Positions 13,903 through 17,483 of a stretch of DNA of 17,483 bases are shown here, piece by piece. The stretch comes from Oscillospiraceae bacterium. Lineage in GTDB: Bacteria; Bacillota; Clostridia; Christensenellales; Aristaeellaceae. Each line of letters opens with the position of its first letter. Positions within the stretch are counted from its first letter, which is position 1. Below the pieces are notes generated by a model, which had not been told where the DNA came from, ran no database searches, and worked only from the letters and a program-made list of their open reading frames with translations. Location: contig JAISBH010000205.1 in the NCBI GenBank assembly GCA_031266295.1, positions 1-17,483 on the forward strand, given 5' to 3'. A program made the translations under genes and the position numbers.

Positions 13903-15846
13903 ATGTCCGAAACCGCAGCCGCGCCGACGGCCAATGACGCGGCGGCTAAATACCGCGAGCGTATGCGCAGCACAACCGAACAACGCGCGAAGGGATCGGG
14001 GTACGCACCCGCTCCGAACCGATTGATGGGAGGATCGATTCCCAATCAACCGGATGGCGCGCGTTTAATCGCCGCGCCGCGCGCCCATCCTCGCGGCGAT
14101 TTGGCGTGGGAACGCGCTCGAGTCGCAGCCCATCTAACCGAACCCGGCGCGGGTTCCAAGGATTTAACAAAACCCGGTCGCGAAACGAGAATGGCAGTTG
14201 CGTCGAATCCCGCCTCGCGTCCCGAGTCGGCGCACCGCAGAGCCGCCGAAGCCGCGCTGGCAAGACCCATTCGCCAATCAGCGCGGATGGATTACGCGGC
14301 GGCGAGCCGAGGCCAGGCGCAGTCTTACATAGCGCCGCACCCGACGGATCAATTCAACTGGATTCGTTTGCTGGTAACCTCGTTCCTGGTAGTGGCGATG
14401 ATGACGGGCGGGGTGTATGTATTCCTGAACCGGACGGATCAAGGGCAATTCCTGCTGGCGTCGTGGGGCCGGAACGCCGACGCTGGCGCTTACTCCCGCC
14501 TCGGGAGTAAGCTGATGAGCGAGGGCAGCGTGCCCGGAGCGGTTCGCGCGTTCGAGATAGCGTTGAGTCAGGACAGCCAGAATCTGGCGACGCTGCTGGA
14601 TCTGGGCGGCGCGTACGAGGCGAACGATCAGTTTGATCGCGCGGAACTGGCATACCGACGCGCCATATCGCTTTATCTCACAGCCTCCGCGCCGTATCAG
14701 CGCGTCATCGCGCTGTACCAGATGCAGGACAAACAATGGGAAGCGATGCAGTGTATGCAGTACGCGTTCGATCAGACGGGCGACGAGGCGTTCAGTCAGA
14801 TGCTGGCGCAGGCGCGTCCCGACTATCCGCGCGTGTCGGCGCTGGGCGGGGTATACGCCACGCCCATTACCGTCGAGCTGTCAACCAATCTGAACGACGC
14901 GGTTATACGCTACACCCTAGACGGCAGCGATCCTTATGTCGGCGATATATATACGAAAGGCATTTATCTGGACGAGCGCGATGAATCTTACACGCTGCGC
15001 GCCGTCACATTTGTGGATGGACGCGTGTCCAGCGAGCAGAAACAGACCTACACAATCCGAACCGCCGCGCCCAAGATGCCCGAATCCAACTTAAAGCCGG
15101 GCACATACGACACGGCTCGCACGCTGGCCTTGCGCGCCGAGAAGGATTGCGTCATCTACTATACGACGGACGGTTCGCCCGCGACGGTCGATTCAAAGGT
15201 ATTCGAGCCGGGTACGATGATCACGCTGCGCAGGAGCAGCGCGACCACGGTGCGCGCGATCGCCGTAGCGCTCAACGGCAAGGTATCAAACGAGATGAGC
15301 ATCCGATATGTCTGCGGCGGCACGGTCAAGACGTCGCTGCTGGAGAAGGACACGTTTGACAAACTGACGCTGTTCACGACGACGCGGGCGCAATTCATTA
15401 AACGGTTCGGCGCGCCGGAGAGCGTGGTTCCGGGTGGATCGGATGCGCTGGGCACATACTCGGTGCTGTACTACCCGTTCGGCTACGCTGTGTTTCGTGA
15501 GGCGGAGGATCCTGACGCGTCCGTGCTGGCGGAGCTGAGCGTCAGCGACGACTCGATAAAGGGTCCGCGCGGCGTTACGGTCGGTATGACGCTCTCCGAC
15601 GCGATGGCGCTGTTCCGTGACGAGGGCGGCGAGGACGATGGAAACGGCAACCGCGTGCTGTATTCGTTCATATCCGGCACGGCTGAAGGCAACATGGGCC
15701 TCCTTCAGCGTGTCGGCGGCGACGAGTATGAGGCTCACTACTATACCAAGTTGGCCAGAGATTACATAGAGCTAGCTGTTTACGCCAAGGATGGCACGGT
15801 CAACCGCCTGGAGTGGCTGCGGTACCGCGCGCCGGAATCGCAATGA
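13903..15846 (+). CDS. Membrane-anchored TPR protein with chitobiase-like C-terminal domains
   Basis: The 647-residue protein has a long, Ala/Arg/Pro-rich, probably disordered cytoplasmic N-terminus (1-152) and one membrane segment (154-176, LLVTSFLVVAMMTGGVYVF). Three TPR-like helical pairs (about 196-305) follow. Two beta-sandwich modules of the chitobiase/beta-hexosaminidase C-terminal type come next (about 318-385 with YTLDGSDP; 398-469 with YYTTDGSP), and then an unassigned C-terminal domain (475-647) with GVTVGMTLSDAMALF. The topology suggests that everything after 176 is outside the cytoplasm. GGAGGA precedes the ATG by 6 nt. It is divergent from the tail operon and ends 7 nt from the convergent XRE gene. 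I do not assign a function; an assembly or envelope scaffold is possible. Confidence 0.8.
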   Translation: MSETAAAPTANDAAAKYRERMRSTTEQRAKGSGYAPAPNRLMGGSIPNQPDGARLIAAPRAHPRGDLAWERARVAAHLTEPGAGSKDLTKPGRETRMAVASNPASRPESAHRRAAEAALARPIRQSARMDYAAASRGQAQSYIAPHPTDQFNWIRLLVTSFLVVAMMTGGVYVFLNRTDQGQFLLASWGRNADAGAYSRLGSKLMSEGSVPGAVRAFEIALSQDSQNLATLLDLGGAYEANDQFDRAELAYRRAISLYLTASAPYQRVIALYQMQDKQWEAMQCMQYAFDQTGDEAFSQMLAQARPDYPRVSALGGVYATPITVELSTNLNDAVIRYTLDGSDPYVGDIYTKGIYLDERDESYTLRAVTFVDGRVSSEQKQTYTIRTAAPKMPESNLKPGTYDTARTLALRAEKDCVIYYTTDGSPATVDSKVFEPGTMITLRRSSATTVRAIAVALNGKVSNEMSIRYVCGGTVKTSLLEKDTFDKLTLFTTTRAQFIKRFGAPESVVPGGSDALGTYSVLYYPFGYAVFREAEDPDASVLAELSVSDDSIKGPRGVTVGMTLSDAMALFRDEGGEDDGNGNRVLYSFISGTAEGNMGLLQRVGGDEYEAHYYTKLARDYIELAVYAKDGTVNRLEWLRYRAPESQ

Positions 15847-15853
15847 ATCATAA

Positions 15854-16096
15854 TCATTTAATCTCCTGGTCAAGATCGTCGAACAGTTCCGTGTTAAAGA
15901 ATTCTCTTATGCTCACGTCCAGGCCGTCGCAGAGCTTCTTCAGCGTCGCGACGCCCGGACTGTGAGTTTTGCTGGCCATGATATCGTGAACGGTTGACTG
16001 GGTGACGCCGGCGCGGTTGCACAGGCCGTTTATCGTGATGCCCTTGGCCGCGCACAGTGCGTTCATGCGGGTGATAATAGCGTGCGAGACGTCCAT
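15854..16096 (-). CDS. Small XRE-family helix-turn-helix regulator
   Basis: The 80-residue protein is a single HTH_3/Cro-C1 domain: ITINGLCNRAGVTQSTVHDIMA is the helix-turn-helix (about residues 20-42), followed by ATLKKLCDGLDVSIREFF. The end NTELFDDLDQEIK is typical of a set of small clostridial regulators. It is predicted to be a DNA-binding repressor with no effector domain. The frame is open upstream to 16357, but that extension is antisense to the glycosylase gene; MDVSHAI is the family-typical start. The target is unknown; its own promoter region, which overlaps the divergent gene, is the first candidate. Confidence 0.85.
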   Translation of the reverse strand: MDVSHAIITRMNALCAAKGITINGLCNRAGVTQSTVHDIMASKTHSPGVATLKKLCDGLDVSIREFFNTELFDDLDQEIK

Positions 16097-16636
16097 GAAA
16101 AGAGTCAGCCCCTCCCCCGTATATATTCGTTTCCGTACATTGCGCGCGAGGATGCGCGCGTGCTGATACTGGGTTCGATGCCCAGCGTGGCGTCGCTGGC
16201 GGCGGGGCAGTACTATGCCCATCCGCGCAACGCGTTCTGGCCGATTATGTCCGCGCTGCTGAACGAAGGCGATTCGTCGGGCGGCGGCGGGGTCGATTGG
16301 GTTAAACGCCGCGAGATGCTGACGAAGCATCATGTCGCACTGTGGGACGTTGCGCAAGCGTGCGTTCGTGAAGGCAGCGCGGACGCGTCGATCCGCGACG
16401 CCGAGCCGAACCGCATATCCGGGTTATTGGAGGCGTGCCCCGATATCCGCGCGATATGCTTGAATGGACAGAAGGCGGCGGAGATGTTCAGGTCAATGGT
16501 TGCGCCAGGTTTGACAGACGCGCAGCGGACGATTCCGCGCGTTACGCTGCCATCGACCAGTCCGGCCCGAGCGGTGCGATTCGAGGTCAAGCTGGCTGAA
16601 TGGCAAATTGTGGGTTCCTTTTTGGAGACGAAATAA
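16082..16636 (+). CDS. DNA-deoxyinosine (hypoxanthine/uracil) glycosylase, UDG superfamily
   Basis: The 184-residue protein has the family 6-like signature: VLILGSMPSVASL (27-39) with the YYAHPRNAFW motif (44-53, Asn50 the likely active-site residue), ALWDVAQAC, and LPSTSPARA (156-164), which contacts the DNA minor groove in relatives. Members remove deaminated bases, mainly hypoxanthine, in base excision repair. The only in-frame start before the conserved core is the GTG at 16082, which overlaps the 5' end of the divergent XRE gene by 15 nt. The ribosome binding site is weak (GGGTGA). Confidence 0.85.
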   Translation: MRDVHEKSQPLPRIYSFPYIAREDARVLILGSMPSVASLAAGQYYAHPRNAFWPIMSALLNEGDSSGGGGVDWVKRREMLTKHHVALWDVAQACVREGSADASIRDAEPNRISGLLEACPDIRAICLNGQKAAEMFRSMVAPGLTDAQRTIPRVTLPSTSPARAVRFEVKLAEWQIVGSFLETK

Positions 16637-16729
16637 TATGGTTATGGTTCCCGATTGGATGTTAAAATTTGGAAATATTCTTTTTGGGCAATTTAGTGAG
16701 AATAATCTTTATTGAATGGTGTGATTTAG

Positions 16730-17329
16730 TTGGGCGAACAGTTAGAGGCGCTGCAGCGGCGGATACTGGAGCAGGGGCGTGTGCTGTCAGGCGGGGTACT
16801 GAGGGTGGATGCGTTTTTGAATCAGCGGGTGGATATGCGGTTGATGCGAGAGGTGGGGAGCGCGTTTGCGGAGAGGTTCGAGGGAGCGGGGGCGGGCGTG
16901 GTGCTGACGGTGGAGAGTTCGGGGATAGCGCCTGCGGGGATGACGGCGCTGGCGATGGGACTGCCGTTGGTGGTATGCAAGAAGCAGGCGTCGCGGATCA
17001 CGCGTGACGAGAGGTTATCGACAATGGTGCATTCGTTCACGAAGGACGCGGAGTATGAGTTGTCGGTATCAAGGGAGTTTATCGCGGAGGGGGAGAGGGT
17101 ATTATTTATAGATGATTTTCTGGCGATGGGTGAAGCGGCGTTAGGCGTGGCGAGGTTAGTGGGGCAAGCGGGGGCGGTGCTGGCGGGGATAGGCATAGTG
17201 ATAGAGAAATCGTTTCAGCCGGGGCGCAAGAAACTTGAGGCGTTAGGCGTACCCATATCGTCGCTGGCGAGGATAGCCAGGATGGATCCTGACGAATGCG
17301 ACAACCGCAAGGCGATAACGTTTATGTAA
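16730..17329 (+). CDS. xpt: Xanthine phosphoribosyltransferase
   Basis: This 199-residue enzyme converts xanthine and PRPP to XMP in purine salvage. The start resembles the Bacillus Xpt (LQRRILEQGRVLSGGVLRVDAFLNQRVD), and the PRPP-binding loop is VLFIDDFLAMGEA (124-136). The VESSGIAPAGMTAL and EKSFQPGRKKL segments are also typical. The start is a TTG at 16730; no ATG precedes it in frame and the upstream ribosome binding site is weak. The upstream 93 bp are AT-rich and show no guanine-riboswitch core, unlike the classical xpt-pbuX operon. Length compares well with the 194 residues of the Bacillus enzyme. Confidence 0.92.
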   Translation: MGEQLEALQRRILEQGRVLSGGVLRVDAFLNQRVDMRLMREVGSAFAERFEGAGAGVVLTVESSGIAPAGMTALAMGLPLVVCKKQASRITRDERLSTMVHSFTKDAEYELSVSREFIAEGERVLFIDDFLAMGEAALGVARLVGQAGAVLAGIGIVIEKSFQPGRKKLEALGVPISSLARIARMDPDECDNRKAITFM

Positions 17330-17333
17330 TAGG

Positions 17334-17386
17334 GTAACCCCCTCTGCCGCTGCGGCGACATCTCCCCCTAGGGGGGCGATGAGGGT
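17334..17386. repeat. R element 7, long form
   Basis: AACCCCCTCTGCCGCTGCGG followed by CGACATCTCCCCCTAGGGGG and GCGATGAGGGT, 5 nt after the xpt stop. Its stems may help end the xpt transcript. Confidence 0.9.
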
Positions 17387-17433
17387 TGTCGGTTACGTTA
17401 CGAGATAGACTGTCGGAGCACAATCGTGGGGAC

Positions 17434-17483
17434 CGCCCCCTCTGCCGCTGCGGCGACATCTCCCCCTAGGGGGGCGATGAGGG
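17434..17483. repeat. R element 8, long form, at the window end
   Basis: Same sequence and orientation as R element 7 over at least 48 bp, from CCGCCCCCTCTGCCGCTGCG to GGCGATGAGGG, cut by the end of the window. A unique stretch of about 47 bp lies between the two. Confidence 0.9.

Noticed and set aside
16097..16357. N-terminal extension of the XRE gene
   Set aside because: It is antisense to the conserved core of the glycosylase, and the family-typical start is at 16096.
1..17483. tRNA or rRNA genes
   Set aside because: I saw no tRNA-like cloverleaf or rRNA sequence while reading both strands; a covariance scan was not possible.

Overview
The window looks like a GC-rich, endospore-forming Bacillota (Clostridia-like) chromosome, probably from an uncultured lineage. 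The anchor is a full-length spoIVA at the left edge: 492 residues with every ATPase signature in place. The other host genes are xanthine phosphoribosyltransferase, a hypoxanthine/uracil-DNA glycosylase-type protein and a small XRE regulator. I cannot name a genus from sequence alone.

Layout. (1) 1-1800: spoIVA (+) with a SigE-like promoter and a clean intrinsic terminator. (2) 1800-4930: a 765-residue GLUG beta-helix protein with no signal peptide and its own SigE-like promoter, followed with ATGA overlap by a Cys-pair protein whose C-terminal part is a coding minisatellite. (3) 5060-13741, minus strand: a compact siphophage-type tail-tip and lysis cassette. In transcription order it holds a Dit-like distal tail protein, a Gp37-like tail protein, two baseplate/fibre proteins, two paralogous glycine-rich adhesin-like proteins, an NlpC/P60-SH3 endolysin and an LLH-type holin. 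It begins at a near-consensus SigA promoter (13713-13741) just upstream of the first gene. No terminase, portal, capsid, tail tube, tape measure or integrase gene is present, so it is either a prophage remnant or a stand-alone domesticated module. A relBE-type toxin-antitoxin pair lies on the opposite strand between the two glycine-rich genes. (4) 13903-17329: a membrane-anchored TPR plus chitobiase-like beta-sandwich protein, an XRE regulator, the glycosylase and xpt.

The window is rich in small repeats. A roughly 50-bp palindromic family (R elements, GC-rich, 'CCCCCTCTG(T/C)CGC...GCGAC') occurs at least eight times between genes, in a long asymmetric form and a short perfectly palindromic form. 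A 287-bp MITE-like element sits between two tail genes, and a relic of it forms the leader of the gene at 13903. Three minisatellites are present (24-bp coding, 8-bp degenerate, and about 20-bp derived from half an R element).

The most interesting points are the self-promoted, capsid-less tail/lysis module in a sporulating host; the apparently cytoplasmic GLUG protein that shares promoter type with spoIVA; and the MITE whose two arms keep a hairpin through compensatory base changes. Functional links between these parts are inference.
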